A stretch of DNA of 64,000 bases from Pseudomonas monteilii NBRC 103158 = DSM 14164 (GTDB taxonomy: Bacteria > Pseudomonadota > Gammaproteobacteria > Pseudomonadales > Pseudomonadaceae): contig NZ_BBIS01000004.1 of assembly GCF_000730605.1 (NCBI RefSeq), positions 1 through 64,000 on the forward strand, written 5' to 3'. The notes beneath the pieces were generated by a model. That model made no database searches, had not been told where the DNA came from, and saw only the letters and a list, made by a program, of their open reading frames with translations. The position numbers were made by a program, and so were the translations under genes. Shown in pieces: positions 45,451 to 55,987 of this stretch; the first letter of the stretch is position 1; the number at the start of each line of letters is the position of its first letter.

Positions 45451-46875
45451 CTAGTGCTTGATCATCACATGCCGCACGCAGGTGTAATCCTCCAGCCCAT
45501 ACATCGACATATCCTTCCCATACCCCGAATGCTTCTGCCCGCCATGGGGCATTTCGCTCACCAGCATGAAGTGGGTGTTCACCCAGGTGCAGCCATACTG
45601 CAAGCGCGCCGCCAGGCGATGGGCGCGGCCGGTGTCGCGGGTCCATACCGATGAGGCCAGGCCGTAGTTGGAGTCGTTGGCCCATGCCAGCGCCTGCGCT
45701 TCGTCGGTGAAGCGCGTGACCGACACCACCGGGCCGAACACTTCGTTGCGCACGATCTCGTCATCCTGCTGGGCATCGGCCAGTACGGTCGGCTCGAAGA
45801 AGAAGCCCTCGCCATCGATCGCCTTGCCCCCCGTCACCAGGCGAATGTGCGGCTGGGCGATGGCGCGCTGTACCAGGCCGGCTACCTTGTCGCGGTGCTG
45901 GGCACTGATCAGTGGCCCCAGTTCGGTGTCCTCGGCATCTTGCAGGCCAGGTTTGAGGCTCGCGACGGCTTCACCCAGGCGCTCGACAAAGCGCTCGTAG
46001 ATCCCGTCCTGCACATACAGGCGGCAGGCGGCGGTGCAGTCCTGGCCGGCGTTGTAGAAGCCGAAGGTGCGGATGCCATCGACGGCAGCATCGATGTCGG
46101 CATCGTCGAACACCAGCACCGGGGCCTTGCCGCCCAGTTCCATGTGCATCCGTTTCACGCTGTCGGCGGTGGCGCTGATGATGTGCGCGCCGGTAGGGAT
46201 CGAGCCGGTCAGCGACACCATGCGCACCTTGGGGTGATTAACCAGCGGGTTGCCCACCGTCTGGCCGCGGCCGAACAGGATGTTCAGTACGCCCGGTGGC
46301 AGCAGGTCCTGAGACAGTTCACCCAAGCGCAGGGCGGTCAGTGGGGTCAATTCGGAAGGCTTGATCACCACGGTGTTGCCAGCGGCCAGAGCGGGGGCGA
46401 TCTTCCAGGCCAGCATCATCAACGGGTAGTTCCACGGGGCAATCGAAGCCACCACGCCCAGCGGGTCGCGGCGAATCATCGAGGTGTGGCCTGGTAGGTA
46501 CTCGCCGGCCGCCAAACCGCCCAGGCAGCGCGCGGCACCGGCAAAATAGCGGAACACGTCGGCAATGGCCGGGATTTCGTCATTCAACGCGGCACTCAGC
46601 GGCTTGCCGCAGTTCTGCGATTCCAGCCGGGCCAGTTCATCGCCATGGGCTTCGATGGCATCCGCCAGCGCCAGCAAGGCTTGCGAGCGGTCCTTGGGGC
46701 TGGTTTGCGACCAGCTGTCGAAGGCCTGGTCGGCGGCGCGCACGGCGCTGTCCACCTGGGCTTCGGTGGCTTCGTTGATCTGCGCCAGCGCAGTGCCCAG
46801 CGCTGGGTTCAGTACGGTCCAGGCCGGGCCTTCGCCAGCGACCAGCCGGCCATTGATCAGCATCTGCGTTTGCAT
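45451..46875 (-). CDS. patD: gamma-aminobutyraldehyde dehydrogenase-like enzyme
   Basis: The 474-residue aldehyde dehydrogenase probably oxidises 4-aminobutanal to GABA in putrescine breakdown. The fold markers are [35 protein letters not shown] with the general base, and [12 protein letters not shown] with the catalytic Cys. The ATG at 46875 has a GGAGG site. It ends a five-gene operon with the same order as E. coli ydcSTUV-patD, which supports the substrate. Other amino-aldehydes are possible. Confidence 0.85.
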   Translation of the reverse strand: MQTQMLINGRLVAGEGPAWTVLNPALGTALAQINEATEAQVDSAVRAADQAFDSWSQTSPKDRSQALLALADAIEAHGDELARLESQNCGKPLSAALNDEIPAIADVFRYFAGAARCLGGLAAGEYLPGHTSMIRRDPLGVVASIAPWNYPLMMLAWKIAPALAAGNTVVIKPSELTPLTALRLGELSQDLLPPGVLNILFGRGQTVGNPLVNHPKVRMVSLTGSIPTGAHIISATADSVKRMHMELGGKAPVLVFDDADIDAAVDGIRTFGFYNAGQDCTAACRLYVQDGIYERFVERLGEAVASLKPGLQDAEDTELGPLISAQHRDKVAGLVQRAIAQPHIRLVTGGKAIDGEGFFFEPTVLADAQQDDEIVRNEVFGPVVSVTRFTDEAQALAWANDSNYGLASSVWTRDTGRAHRLAARLQYGCTWVNTHFMLVSEMPHGGQKHSGYGKDMSMYGLEDYTCVRHVMIKH

Positions 46876-46892
46876 CGGGAACTCCTCCAGGG

Positions 46893-47699
46893 TCATTTGC
46901 CACTGCCCGCGACGCTTTCGCCGCCACGGGTCAGGTAATAGGCGCCAAGGATCGGCAGCATGGTCACCAGCATCACCAGCATGGCGACCATGTTGGTCAC
47001 CGGCACGTCGCGTGGGCGGCTGAGCTGGTTGAGCAACCAGATCGGCAGCGTGCGCTCGTGGCCGGCGGTGAAGGTGGTGACGATGATTTCATCGAACGAC
47101 AGGGCAAAGGCCAGCATGCCACCGGCCAGCAGCGCCGAGCCGAGGTTGGGCAGGATGATGTAGCGGAAGGTTTGCCAGCCATCGGCGCCCAGGTCCATCG
47201 AGGCTTCGATCAGGCTTTGCGAGGTGCGCCGCAGGCGGGCGATCACGTTGTTGTAGACGATGACCACGCAGAACGTGGCGTGGCCGACCACAATGGTGAA
47301 TACACCGGGCTCTATGCCCAGCGTCTTGAACGCCGAGAGCAGGGCGATACCGGTGATGATGCCGGGCAGGGCGATGGGCAGGATGAGCATCAGCGAAATG
47401 CTTTCCTTGCCGAAAAAGTTGCGCCGGTACAACGCCGCCGAGGCCAAGGTGCCGAGCACCAGGGCGATCAGCGTGGCCAGGCAGGCCACCTGCAGCGACA
47501 GCTTGATCGCCTCCAGCACATCGGGCCGGGCGAAGGCCACGGCGAACCACTTCAGGGTAAAGCCCTTGGGCGGGAAGCTGAATGCCGCGTCTTCGGTGTT
47601 GAACGCATACAGGAAGATGATCAGGATCGGAAAATGCAAAAACAGCAACCCGCCCCAGGCCGCCAGGCGCAACCCCGTTGACGCTTTTTCAGAGTGCAT
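46893..47699 (-). CDS. ydcV: ABC transporter permease (PotC/YdcV type)
   Basis: The 268-residue inner-membrane permease has about six spans and the EAA loop ([22 protein letters not shown]) that contacts the ATPase. It resembles polyamine-type permeases. The ATG at 47699 overlaps the end of the previous permease gene by 11 bases. It forms the channel with the YdcU-like partner. Confidence 0.9.
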   Translation of the reverse strand: MHSEKASTGLRLAAWGGLLFLHFPILIIFLYAFNTEDAAFSFPPKGFTLKWFAVAFARPDVLEAIKLSLQVACLATLIALVLGTLASAALYRRNFFGKESISLMLILPIALPGIITGIALLSAFKTLGIEPGVFTIVVGHATFCVVIVYNNVIARLRRTSQSLIEASMDLGADGWQTFRYIILPNLGSALLAGGMLAFALSFDEIIVTTFTAGHERTLPIWLLNQLSRPRDVPVTNMVAMLVMLVTMLPILGAYYLTRGGESVAGSGK

Positions 47700-48600
47700 C
47701 GAAGGCCCCCAGGCGCTTGACGATGGACAGATACACCGCAATCAGCACGATCGGCACCAGGGTGAACGCGGCGGCCATCGGCATGTTGCCGATCGCCCCT
47801 TGCTGGGCATAGACCATGCTGCCGATGAAATAGCCGGGCGGGCCGACCAGTTGCGGCACGATGAAGTCGCCCAGGGTGAGCGAGAACGTGAAGATCGAGC
47901 CGGCCGCAATGCCCGGAATCGACAGCGGCAAGATCACCTGGACGAAGGTTTGCCCAGGCCGTGCGCCGAGGTCTGCCGAGGCTTGCAGCAGTGAAGGTGG
48001 CAGGCGCTCCAGCGAGGCCTGGATCGGCAGAATCATGAATGGCAGCCAGATGTACACGAACACCATGAAGCGCCCCAGGTGCGACGTCGACAGCGTGCTG
48101 CCACCCACACCCGGCACGGCCAGCACCGCTTGCAGCAGCCCGTCCAGGTGCAGCTGCTGGACAAACCACTGCGCCACGCCGCCCTTGGCCAGCAGTAGGG
48201 TCCAGGCATAGGTCTTGACGATGTAGCTGGCCCACATCGGCATCATCACCGCGATGTAGAAAAACGCCTTGGTCTTGCCGCTGGTGTAGCGCGCCATGTA
48301 GTAGGCGATGGGGAAGGCCAGCACCGCGCTGGCCAACGACACGGCCACGGCCATGCCCAGGGTGCGCAGGATGATGTCGAAGTTCGACGGGTTGAACAGC
48401 GCGGCGAAGTTGCCCAGGGTGAGGTCCGGGGTCACCGCCATGGTGAAGTCGTCAAAGGTATAGAAGCCCTGCCACAGCAGGTTCAGCAATGAGCCCAGGT
48501 AGATCGCGCCAAACCAGGTCAGCGGCGGTACCAACAGCAGCGCCAGGTACAGGTTGGGGCGCCGGTACAGCAGGTTGGACAGGCTACGCAGTGCACTCAT
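47689..48600 (-). CDS. ydcU: ABC transporter permease (PotB/YdcU type)
   Basis: The 303-residue permease has six spans and the EAA loop [22 protein letters not shown]. It is the first permease of the putative polyamine/GABA importer. It starts one base before the ATPase gene ends, so translation is probably coupled. Confidence 0.9.
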   Translation of the reverse strand: MSALRSLSNLLYRRPNLYLALLLVPPLTWFGAIYLGSLLNLLWQGFYTFDDFTMAVTPDLTLGNFAALFNPSNFDIILRTLGMAVAVSLASAVLAFPIAYYMARYTSGKTKAFFYIAVMMPMWASYIVKTYAWTLLLAKGGVAQWFVQQLHLDGLLQAVLAVPGVGGSTLSTSHLGRFMVFVYIWLPFMILPIQASLERLPPSLLQASADLGARPGQTFVQVILPLSIPGIAAGSIFTFSLTLGDFIVPQLVGPPGYFIGSMVYAQQGAIGNMPMAAAFTLVPIVLIAVYLSIVKRLGAFDAL

Positions 48601-48601
48601 G

Positions 48602-49633
48602 TCAGCGGGCCTCGGTTTCCTGCAGCACCGTCATGGCCTCGCGGGGCCAGTGCGCCAGTACCTGTTGCCCGGGCTGCCAGGCCTGGCCCTGTGCTTGCCA
48701 GCGGTCGTTGGCCTGGCTGACTGCCAGCAGCTGGCCGTTGTCCAGTTGCAACTCATAGCGAGTGGCGCTGCCTTGGTACTGGACATCGCGCAGTACGCCG
48801 TTGACCTGCACCTCATGGCTGGTCACCACAGGGTCGCCCAGGCGGATGTGCTCGGGGCGGATGGAGAAGGGTGCCGAGCTGCCGTTAAGCGCCATGGCCA
48901 GCTCGCCACGCACCACGTTGGAGGTGCCGACGAACTCGGCAACGAACGTGGTGGCAGGCTTCATGTACAGGTTGCGCGGTGTGTCGACCTGTTCGATGCG
49001 GCCGCGGTTGAACACTGCAACCCGGTCGGACATCGACAGCGCTTCGGTCTGGTCGTGGGTGACGAAGATGAAGGTGATGCCCAATTGGCGCTGCAGCTTT
49101 TTCAGCTCGCCCTGCATCTGCTCGCGCAACTTCAGGTCCAGCGCGCCCAGCGGCTCGTCCAGTAGCAGCACCCGCGGCCGGTTGACCAGTGCCCGAGCCA
49201 AAGCCACGCGCTGGCGCTGGCCGCCGGACAGCTGCGCCGGCTTGCGTGCGCCGTAACCGGCCAGGGCCACCATGGCCAGGGCCTCTTCGGCGCGGTTGTG
49301 GCGTTCGGCCTTGGCTACGCCTTTTACCTTCAGGCCATAGGCGATGTTGTCCAGCACGTTCATGTGCGGGAACAGGGCGTAGTCCTGGAACACGGTGTTG
49401 ACGTCACGCTGGTAGGGCGGCACGCCAGCGGCCTCGACACCGTGGATACGGATCGAGCCGCTGGTGGGTTGTTCAAAGCCGGCGATCAGGCGCAGGCAGG
49501 TGGTCTTGCCCGAGCCGGAAGGGCCGAGCATGGAGAAGAACTCCCCATCAATGATGTCGATACTGACGTGGTCGACGGCCTTGACCTCGCCGAAGGTGCG
49601 GGAAACCTGGGTGAACTGGACGGCTAGGGGCAT
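48602..49633 (-). CDS. ydcT: ABC transporter ATP-binding protein (PotA/YdcT type)
   Basis: The 343-residue ATPase has Walker A GPSGSGKTT, the signature LSGGQRQRVALARAL and Walker B VLLLDEPLGALD, with a C-terminal TOBE domain as in PotA. The ATG at 49633 is preferred because a GGAG site precedes it and the longer frame would read into the REP palindrome. It powers the YdcU/YdcV permease. Confidence 0.93.
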   Translation of the reverse strand: MPLAVQFTQVSRTFGEVKAVDHVSIDIIDGEFFSMLGPSGSGKTTCLRLIAGFEQPTSGSIRIHGVEAAGVPPYQRDVNTVFQDYALFPHMNVLDNIAYGLKVKGVAKAERHNRAEEALAMVALAGYGARKPAQLSGGQRQRVALARALVNRPRVLLLDEPLGALDLKLREQMQGELKKLQRQLGITFIFVTHDQTEALSMSDRVAVFNRGRIEQVDTPRNLYMKPATTFVAEFVGTSNVVRGELAMALNGSSAPFSIRPEHIRLGDPVVTSHEVQVNGVLRDVQYQGSATRYELQLDNGQLLAVSQANDRWQAQGQAWQPGQQVLAHWPREAMTVLQETEAR

Positions 49634-49660
49634 GCGTGGGCTCCGGACATCAATGTTTCT

Positions 49661-49708
49661 CCTGTACTGGCCTCTTCGCGGGCTTGCCCGCGAAGAGGCC
49701 AGTACAGG
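49661..49708. repeat. perfect REP palindrome inside the operon
   Basis: A 23-base arm beginning CCTGTACTGGCC is perfectly complementary to its partner with a 2-base TT centre. The core is the P. putida REP. It lies between the binding-protein gene and the ATPase gene of one operon. It could lower expression of the downstream genes relative to the binding protein. Confidence 0.85.
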
Positions 49709-49721
49709 CATTCAGGCAACC

Positions 49722-50873
49722 TCAGCGACCACCCATGATCGCAATGTAATCCTGGGTCCAGCGGCTATAAGGCACGAACTTGCCCCCCTGGGCCTGCGGG
49801 GTTTTCCAGAAGGCGATCTTGTCGAAGTTGTCGAACCCGTTGGTCTTGCACCCCTCGGCGCCCAGCAGCTCGCTACCGGTACACGCTGCCGGTACCGCCG
49901 GCAACGAGCCGAACCAGGCCGCCACGTCACCCTGCACCTTCGGCTGCAGCGACCAGTCCATCCATTTGTAGGCGCAGTTGGGGTGCTTGGCCTCGCTGTG
50001 CAGCATGGTGGTGTCGGCCCAGCCGGTCGCACCTTCCTTGGGAATGGTCGAGGCCACTGGCTGGTTCTCGGCCTTCAGGCCATTGACCATGTAGCCCCAG
50101 GAGCTGGAGGCGACCACGCCTTCGTTCTTCACATCGCTCATCTGTACCGTGGCGTCATGCCAGTAACGGTGGATCAGCGGTTGCTGCTGGCGCAGCAGCT
50201 CCAGCACGGCCTTGTACTGTGCCTCGTTCAGCTCGTACGGGTCCTTGATGCCCAGCTCCGGCTTGGCCGATTTCAGGTACAGCGCCGCGTCGGCGATGTA
50301 GATCGGCCCGTCGTAGGCCTGCACGCGGCCTTTGTTCGGCTTGCCGTCGGGCAGGTTCTGCGGCTCGAACACCACGCCCCAGCTGGTGGGGGGCTGCTTG
50401 AAGGTATTGGTGTTGTACAGGAGCACGTTCGGCCCCCACTGGTACGGGGTGCCATAAACCTGCTTGTCGACCACGTACCAGCCACCGTTCTGCAAGCGAG
50501 GGTCGAGGTTTTTCCAGTTGGGGATCAGTGCGGTGTTGATCGGTTGCACGCGTTTGCCCACGATCAGCCGCAGCGAAGCATCGCCCGAGGCAGTGACCAG
50601 GTCGTAGCCGCCCTTGGTCATCAGGCTGACCATTTCGTCCGAGGTGGCGGCCGTTTTCACGCTGACCTTGCAGCCGGTTTCCTTCTCGAAACCGGTCACC
50701 CAGTCGTAGGCTTTGTCGCTTTCACCGCGCTCGATGTAGCCGGGCCAGGCGACGATATCCAGGCGCCCCTCGCCAGGCCCCAGGGCCTTGGGCGGTTCGG
50801 CAGCCTGCAGGCTGGCGCTGGCCAGCACGGCGCCCGTCATGGCGCCGAGCAATGCGGTCTTGTGCACTGACAT
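49722..50873 (-). CDS. ydcS: ABC transporter substrate-binding protein (PotD/YdcS type)
   Basis: The 383-residue periplasmic protein has a signal peptide (LLGAMTGAVLASASLQAAEP) and a spermidine/putrescine-binding fold, with LDIVAWPGYIERG and VVDKQVYGTPYQWGPNVLLY. It is the first gene of the uptake operon. Its ligand is likely putrescine, spermidine or GABA-like. A TTGGCT/AGCCAA inverted repeat in the 216-base upstream gap (50984-51002) might be an operator, with weak support. Confidence 0.9.
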   Translation of the reverse strand: MSVHKTALLGAMTGAVLASASLQAAEPPKALGPGEGRLDIVAWPGYIERGESDKAYDWVTGFEKETGCKVSVKTAATSDEMVSLMTKGGYDLVTASGDASLRLIVGKRVQPINTALIPNWKNLDPRLQNGGWYVVDKQVYGTPYQWGPNVLLYNTNTFKQPPTSWGVVFEPQNLPDGKPNKGRVQAYDGPIYIADAALYLKSAKPELGIKDPYELNEAQYKAVLELLRQQQPLIHRYWHDATVQMSDVKNEGVVASSSWGYMVNGLKAENQPVASTIPKEGATGWADTTMLHSEAKHPNCAYKWMDWSLQPKVQGDVAAWFGSLPAVPAACTGSELLGAEGCKTNGFDNFDKIAFWKTPQAQGGKFVPYSRWTQDYIAIMGGR

Positions 50874-51089
50874 GGTGTTCCCTCTTCTTGGAGATCTTGG
50901 TCGGGGCAGTCATCAAGCAAGCCGTGAAGCAATTGTTATAAGCGTAGTGCGGTTGCGCGAGGTATTGGCGATATCGAGTCTAGTTGGCTTTTTGCCAGCC
51001 AATGCAACATCCCGAAGCAAATCCACGATGGCGTGTACTGCGCCAAGCCTTACTCTGGCGATTGAATTTCCTTACGTGGAGACACGCGA

Positions 51090-51773
51090 ATGAACACCCG
51101 GGGCTTGCTTGATCAACTCCTCAAATCCGGCCAGCAACTGCTCGAAAAGCAAGGGGGCGCCAGCAAGGCTGGCGGCGCTGCCGGTGGGCTTGGCGGGCTG
51201 TTGTCCGGAGCCGGTGGCGGCCTGTTGGGTGGCGGGGCACTGGGCCTGTTGCTGGGTAGCAAGAAGGCCCGCAAGTACGGCGGCAAAGCCCTGACCTACG
51301 GTGGCCTGGCCGCGCTGGGGGTGCTGGCCTATAAAGCCTACGGCAACTGGCAGGCCAACCAGCGGGTGGCCACAGCCGAACCGCAAACCGTCGACCGCCT
51401 GCCGCCCGCTCAGGCCGAGCAGCACAGCCAGGCCGTGTTGCGGGCGCTGGTGGCGGCCGCCAAGTCCGATGGCCACATCGACGAGCGCGAGCGGGCGCTG
51501 ATCGAAGGTGAATTCACCCGCCTGGACAGCGACCGCGAACTGCAGCACTGGCTGCATGCCGAACTGAACAAACCGCTGGACCCGGCCGAAGTGGCCCGCG
51601 CTGCGCAAACGCCAGAGATGGCGGCCGAGATGTACCTGGCCAGCGTGTTGATGGTCGATCAGGAAAACTTCATGGAGCGTGCCTACCTGGATGAACTGGC
51701 CCGCCAACTGCGCCTGGACCCGGCGCTGCGCCAGGAGCTGGAGAGCCAGGCACGGATAGCCGCAGGCCAGTGA
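51090..51773 (+). CDS. TerB-like/DUF533 protein
   Basis: The 227-residue protein has an N-terminal Gly/Leu-rich hydrophobic region (about 20-90, GGGLLGGGALGLLLGSKKARKYG). It has a C-terminal TerB-like all-helical domain (AAAKSDGHIDERERALIEGEF). DUF533 proteins are inner-membrane associated and of unknown function. A GGAG site precedes the ATG. It is monocistronic, with a perfect hairpin after it. Confidence 0.85.
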   Translation: MNTRGLLDQLLKSGQQLLEKQGGASKAGGAAGGLGGLLSGAGGGLLGGGALGLLLGSKKARKYGGKALTYGGLAALGVLAYKAYGNWQANQRVATAEPQTVDRLPPAQAEQHSQAVLRALVAAAKSDGHIDERERALIEGEFTRLDSDRELQHWLHAELNKPLDPAEVARAAQTPEMAAEMYLASVLMVDQENFMERAYLDELARQLRLDPALRQELESQARIAAGQ

Positions 51774-51780
51774 TTGAGCG

Positions 51781-51807
51781 CACTGGGGCTGCAAAGCAGC
51801 CCCAGTG
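51781..51807 (+). terminator. hairpin after the DUF533 gene
   Basis: CACTGGGGCTGC and GCAGCCCCAGTG form a perfect 12-bp stem with an AAA loop, 7 bases after the stop codon. No T run follows. It probably separates this gene from wspA. Confidence 0.65.
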
Positions 51808-51874
51808 GCATGTCCATCAGTAGGGATGCCTGTTTACCCCTCATTTCACCCGCAAATCTGTAAGGCCTCTGGGC

Positions 51875-51880
51875 TATACT
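51875..51880 (+). promoter_or_regulatory. possible wspA -10 element
   Basis: TATACT lies 43 bases before the wspA GTG start. There is no clear -35 match at the proper distance. Confidence 0.35.
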
Positions 51881-51922
51881 TCGGCGATTTTCCCGCTCGT
51901 TGTGAATTCCTGAGGGCTGAAT

Positions 51923-53545
51923 GTGAAGAACTGGACCTTGCGCCAACGGATCCTGGCAAGTTTCGCCGTGATCATCGCCATCATGCTGCTGATGATCGTG
52001 GCCGCCTACTCGCGGTTGGTCGCCATCGAAACCGCCGAAGAGGCCGTGGGGACCGACAGCATTCCCGGGGTCTACTACAGCTCGATGATCCGCAGTGCCT
52101 GGGTCGACAGCTATGTCACCAGCCAGCAACTGGTGGGGCTGTCCAACCACCGCGAAATCACTTCGGCCGACATGGAGCTGTTCAAAAGCTTTGAAGACAG
52201 GCTCAAGCAACACATGGCCAGCTACCAGGCCACCATTCAAGAAAAAGACGACCAGACCCGCTTCGACGCCTTCGTTCAGCTCGAAGAGACCTACATGAAG
52301 CTGATAGGCCAGGTACTGGATGCTTATCGCCAGCACAATTACGACGAAGCCCAGCGACTGATTACCGATGTACTCACCCCTGCCTGGGTGGACGGGCGCA
52401 AGCACCTGAATGAAGTGATCGAGAACAACCGGGCTTCTGCCGACGCGGCCACCAACGAAATCGTCAGCGCCGTGAGCACGGCCAAAGGCAGCATGGTGGT
52501 TTCGCTGCTGCTGGCAATCGTCGCCGCTGGCATTTGCGGCCTGCTGCTGATGCGTGCCATCACCGCCCCCATGCAGCGCATCGTCCATGCCCTCGACAAG
52601 CTGCGCTCCGGCGACCTGAGCATGCGCCTGAGCCTGGACCGCAAAGACGAGTTCGGCGCCATCGAAAGCGGTTTCAACGAAATGGCCGAGGCACTGGCCA
52701 ACCTGGTGGCCCAGGCCCAGCGCTCGTCGGTGCAGGTAACCACTTCGGTCACTGAAATCGCCGCTACATCCAAACAACAGCAGGCCACCGCTACCGAGAC
52801 GGCCGCCACCACCACGGAAATTGGCGCTACCTCGCGGGAGATTGCCGCCACCTCGCGTGACCTGGTGCGCACCATGACCGAAGTCACCTCGGCTGCCGAC
52901 CAGGCTTCCAGCCTTGCAGGCTCCGGCCAGCAGGGCCTGGCGCGCATGGAGGAGACCATGCACCAGGTGATGGGCGCTGCCGATCTGGTCAATGCCAAGC
53001 TCGGCATCCTCAATGAAAAGGCCAGCAACATCACCCAGATGGTGGTGACCATCGTCAAGGTCGCCGACCAGACCAACCTGCTGTCGCTCAACGCTGCCAT
53101 CGAAGCGGAAAAAGCCGGCGAGTACGGCCGTGGCTTTGCCGTGGTGGCCACTGAAGTGCGCCGCCTGGCCGACCAGACCGCCGTGGCCACCTACGACATC
53201 GAGCAGATGGTGCGCGAGATCCAGTCGGCGGTATCGGCCGGGGTCATGGGCATGGACAAGTTCTCCGAAGAGGTGCGCCGCGGCATGTTCGAGGTGCAAC
53301 AGGTGGGCGAGCAGCTCAGCCAGATCATTCACCAGGTGCAGGCTTTGGCGCCGCGTGTGCTGATGGTCAACGAAGGCATGCAGGCCCAGGCGACCGGTGC
53401 CGAGCAGATCAACCAGGCGCTGGCCCAGCTCAGCGATGCCAGCACCCAGACTGTCGAGTCGCTGCGCCAGGCCAGTTTTGCCATCGATGAGCTGAGCCAG
53501 GTGGCCGCCGGCCTGCGTGGCGGCGTGTCGCGCTTCAAAGTCTGA
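51923..53545 (+). CDS. wspA: Wsp chemoreceptor-like surface sensor WspA
   Basis: WspA is the membrane receptor that senses surface contact and activates the WspE kinase. The 540 residues have membrane spans at about 10-32 and 190-213, a periplasmic four-helix sensor, a HAMP domain and the MCP signalling hairpin ([20 protein letters not shown]). The start is GTG: the nearby ATG at 51921 is out of frame. Methylation by WspC and WspF should tune it. It opens the wspABCDEF-R cluster. Confidence 0.95.
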   Translation: MKNWTLRQRILASFAVIIAIMLLMIVAAYSRLVAIETAEEAVGTDSIPGVYYSSMIRSAWVDSYVTSQQLVGLSNHREITSADMELFKSFEDRLKQHMASYQATIQEKDDQTRFDAFVQLEETYMKLIGQVLDAYRQHNYDEAQRLITDVLTPAWVDGRKHLNEVIENNRASADAATNEIVSAVSTAKGSMVVSLLLAIVAAGICGLLLMRAITAPMQRIVHALDKLRSGDLSMRLSLDRKDEFGAIESGFNEMAEALANLVAQAQRSSVQVTTSVTEIAATSKQQQATATETAATTTEIGATSREIAATSRDLVRTMTEVTSAADQASSLAGSGQQGLARMEETMHQVMGAADLVNAKLGILNEKASNITQMVVTIVKVADQTNLLSLNAAIEAEKAGEYGRGFAVVATEVRRLADQTAVATYDIEQMVREIQSAVSAGVMGMDKFSEEVRRGMFEVQQVGEQLSQIIHQVQALAPRVLMVNEGMQAQATGAEQINQALAQLSDASTQTVESLRQASFAIDELSQVAAGLRGGVSRFKV

Positions 53546-53550
53546 CCGCG

Positions 53551-54057
53551 ATGAACCACTTGCAACCGCACGCCGCACGGGCGGACAACGCCAAAGGGGC
53601 GCTGTACCTGCAGTTTCGTATCGGGGAACAGCGTTTTGCCCTGAGCGTGCACGAGGTCATCGAGGTGTTGCCGCGCCAGCCGCTCAAACCGATAGCCCAG
53701 GCGCCAGGCTGGGTCGCGGGCATCCTTTCCCATCGTGGGCAACTGGTACCGGTGATCGACCTTGCTGCGCTGAGTTTTGGCCAGCCAGCGGCACACCGCA
53801 CCAGTACCCGTCTGGTGTTGGTGCATTATCGGGGTGGCCTGCAACTGGGGCTGATCCTGGAGCAGGCCACCGAGACGTTGCGCTGCCACCCCGACGAGTT
53901 CCAGCCCTATGGTGTGGACAGCGGCGAAGCCCCTTACCTGGGGCCTGTACGCCAGGATGACCAAGGCCTGCTGCAACGCATCGAGGTCAACGATCTGTTG
54001 CCAGATGCCGTGCACCAACTGCTGTACACGGTTGAGCCCGCAGGGATGCCGACATGA
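53551..54057 (+). CDS. wspB: CheW-like coupling protein WspB
   Basis: The 168-residue CheW-domain protein couples WspA to WspE. The fold starts LYLQFRIGEQRFALSVHEV, with PGWVAGILSHRGQLVPVIDL. It is one of two CheW proteins in the cluster. It starts five bases after wspA, and its stop overlaps the wspC ATG. Confidence 0.93.
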   Translation: MNHLQPHAARADNAKGALYLQFRIGEQRFALSVHEVIEVLPRQPLKPIAQAPGWVAGILSHRGQLVPVIDLAALSFGQPAAHRTSTRLVLVHYRGGLQLGLILEQATETLRCHPDEFQPYGVDSGEAPYLGPVRQDDQGLLQRIEVNDLLPDAVHQLLYTVEPAGMPT

Positions 54058-55325
54058 ACGAACGTTTCTTCCGTTTCTTGCGCGAGCGCATTGGCCTGGA
54101 TGTCGAATCGGTGGGTGCGCCCATGGTCGAGCGCACGCTGCGCCAGCGTTGCGTGGCCATGAACGCCATCGACCTGGATGATTACTGGCTGCGCCTGCAG
54201 CAGTCGGCCGATGAACAACAGGCGTTGATCGAAGCGGTGATCGTCCCGGAAACCTGGTTCTTCCGCTACCCGGAATCCTTCACAGCCCTGGCCAGCCTGG
54301 CACACAAACGCCTGGCCGAATTGGCCGGGGCACGGCCACTGCGCCTGCTCAGCCTGCCATGCTCGACAGGCGAGGAGCCCTATTCCCTGGCCATGGCCCT
54401 GCTCGACGCCGGCATCGCGCCGGGGGCGTTCCTGATCGACGGCATGGACATCAGCCCCAATTCGGTGGCCAAGGCCGGGCAGGCCGTATACGGGCGCAAC
54501 GCCTTCCGGGGCAGCGACCTGGGCTTTCGCGAGCGCTACTTCGATGCCCTCGACGAAGGCCATCGCCTGCATGAGCGGGTGCAGCAGCAAGTGAGCCTGC
54601 AAGTGGGCAATGTGCTCGACCCCGCGTTGGCCACCCGCGATGGCCTATACGACTTCGTGTTCTGTCGCAACCTGTTGATCTACTTTGACGTGGCGACCCA
54701 GCAGCGTGTGTTCGAAGTGCTCAAGCGTCTGCTGCATCCCCAGGGCGTGTTGTTCATCGGCCCGGCCGAAGGCAGCTTGCTGGCGCGGATGGGGATGCGC
54801 CCGCTGGGCATTGCCCAATCGTTCGCCTACGTGCGCCAAGAAGGCAGTAGCACCCCACAGGCCGCGGCCCCGGCACAACCTGCACGGCGTACCGTGCTAC
54901 CGCAGGCCCCGGTGGGTTATCCACCCCCCGTCGCGCCATTGCCGCGTCCGTTACGGGCAGTACCGGTGGTCGCAAGACCCGCGCCGGCACGCGAACCCAA
55001 ACGCGAGGACGCAAACGAACTGCTGGCCAGTATCGCCCGGCTTGCCAATGCTGGCGCCAGCGAACAGGCGCGTGCCGAATGCCAGCGCTACCTGGGCCAG
55101 TACGCGCCGTCGGCACAGGTTTACTACTGGCTGGGGTTGCTCAGTGATACCGACGGCGATGCGCAACAGGCACTGACCCATTACCGCAAGGCGCTGTACC
55201 TTGAGCCGCAACACCCCGAGGCGCTGGTGCACCTGGCGGCCTTGCTGGCGGCCCAGGGCGACCAGGCCGGTGCCCGACGCCTGCAGGAGCGTGCAGCGCG
55301 GGTTGGCCGGGAGCCTGAACGATGA
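54054..55325 (+). CDS. wspC: CheR-type methyltransferase with TPR, WspC
   Basis: The 423 residues have a CheR methyltransferase (1-275), with SLPCSTGEEPYSLAMAL for SAM binding and DFVFCRNLLIYFD. A Pro/Ala-rich linker and a C-terminal TPR region (about 320-420) follow. WspC methylates WspA and keeps signalling active. It overlaps both neighbours by 4 bases. Confidence 0.94.
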   Translation: MNERFFRFLRERIGLDVESVGAPMVERTLRQRCVAMNAIDLDDYWLRLQQSADEQQALIEAVIVPETWFFRYPESFTALASLAHKRLAELAGARPLRLLSLPCSTGEEPYSLAMALLDAGIAPGAFLIDGMDISPNSVAKAGQAVYGRNAFRGSDLGFRERYFDALDEGHRLHERVQQQVSLQVGNVLDPALATRDGLYDFVFCRNLLIYFDVATQQRVFEVLKRLLHPQGVLFIGPAEGSLLARMGMRPLGIAQSFAYVRQEGSSTPQAAAPAQPARRTVLPQAPVGYPPPVAPLPRPLRAVPVVARPAPAREPKREDANELLASIARLANAGASEQARAECQRYLGQYAPSAQVYYWLGLLSDTDGDAQQALTHYRKALYLEPQHPEALVHLAALLAAQGDQAGARRLQERAARVGREPER

Positions 55326-55987
55326 AAGGTGACACTGCGATGCAGCTACTCGCCGAAGACGACGCGCACATCGACGATTGCTGGAACCGTATTGGTGTGC
55401 ACGGCGACAAGCAATGCCCACTGTTGGAGCGTCATGTTCACTGTCGCAATTGCGACGTGTATGCGGCAGCGGCCACACGCCTGCTTGACCGCTACGCACT
55501 GATGCAGGACCACCAGGTTGCGGCGGCGCAGCCGGTCGAGGAAAACACCGGCCGTTCCATGCTGTTGTTCCGCCTGGGCGAAGAGTGGTTGGCACTGGCC
55601 ACCGCCAGCCTGGCCGAAATCGCCCCGTTGCAGGCTGTGCATTCGCTGCCGCACCAGCGCTCGCGGGTGTTGCAGGGGGTTGCCAATGTTCGCGGTGCCT
55701 TGGTGCCGTGCCTGTCACTGGCCGATTTGCTGGGTGTACAAGCCGGCACCGCCGAGCAACGTAGCGGCAGGGCGATGCCACGCATGCTGATTCTGGCTGC
55801 CGAAGGTGGCCCCGTGGTAATGGCCGTAGAGGAAATCGACGGTATTCACCGGCTCGACCCGCTGCTGCTGGACAGTGGCCAGGATGCCACGCGCTTCACT
55901 GCCGCAGTGCTGCAGTGGCGCGGCCGTAGCGTGCGAGTGCTGGACGATCAACACTTACTGTCTGCCGTGCAGCGGAGCCTGTCATGA
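55322..55987 (+). CDS. wspD: CheW-like coupling protein WspD
   Basis: The 221-residue protein has a CheW domain (from about residue 80) preceded by an N-terminal extension with four cysteines at 20, 32, 41 and 44 (DDCWNRIG, KQCP, HCRNC). The extension may bind metal, and similar extensions occur in some other CheW proteins. WspD helps cluster WspA with WspE. ATGA overlaps link it to wspC and wspE. Confidence 0.92.
   Translation: MKGDTAMQLLAEDDAHIDDCWNRIGVHGDKQCPLLERHVHCRNCDVYAAAATRLLDRYALMQDHQVAAAQPVEENTGRSMLLFRLGEEWLALATASLAEIAPLQAVHSLPHQRSRVLQGVANVRGALVPCLSLADLLGVQAGTAEQRSGRAMPRMLILAAEGGPVVMAVEEIDGIHRLDPLLLDSGQDATRFTAAVLQWRGRSVRVLDDQHLLSAVQRSLS

Noticed and set aside
50984..51002. TTGGCT/AGCCAA inverted repeat as an operator for the polyamine operon
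   Set aside because: Only six bases per arm, no known regulator match and no second copy, so it is not reported as a separate feature.
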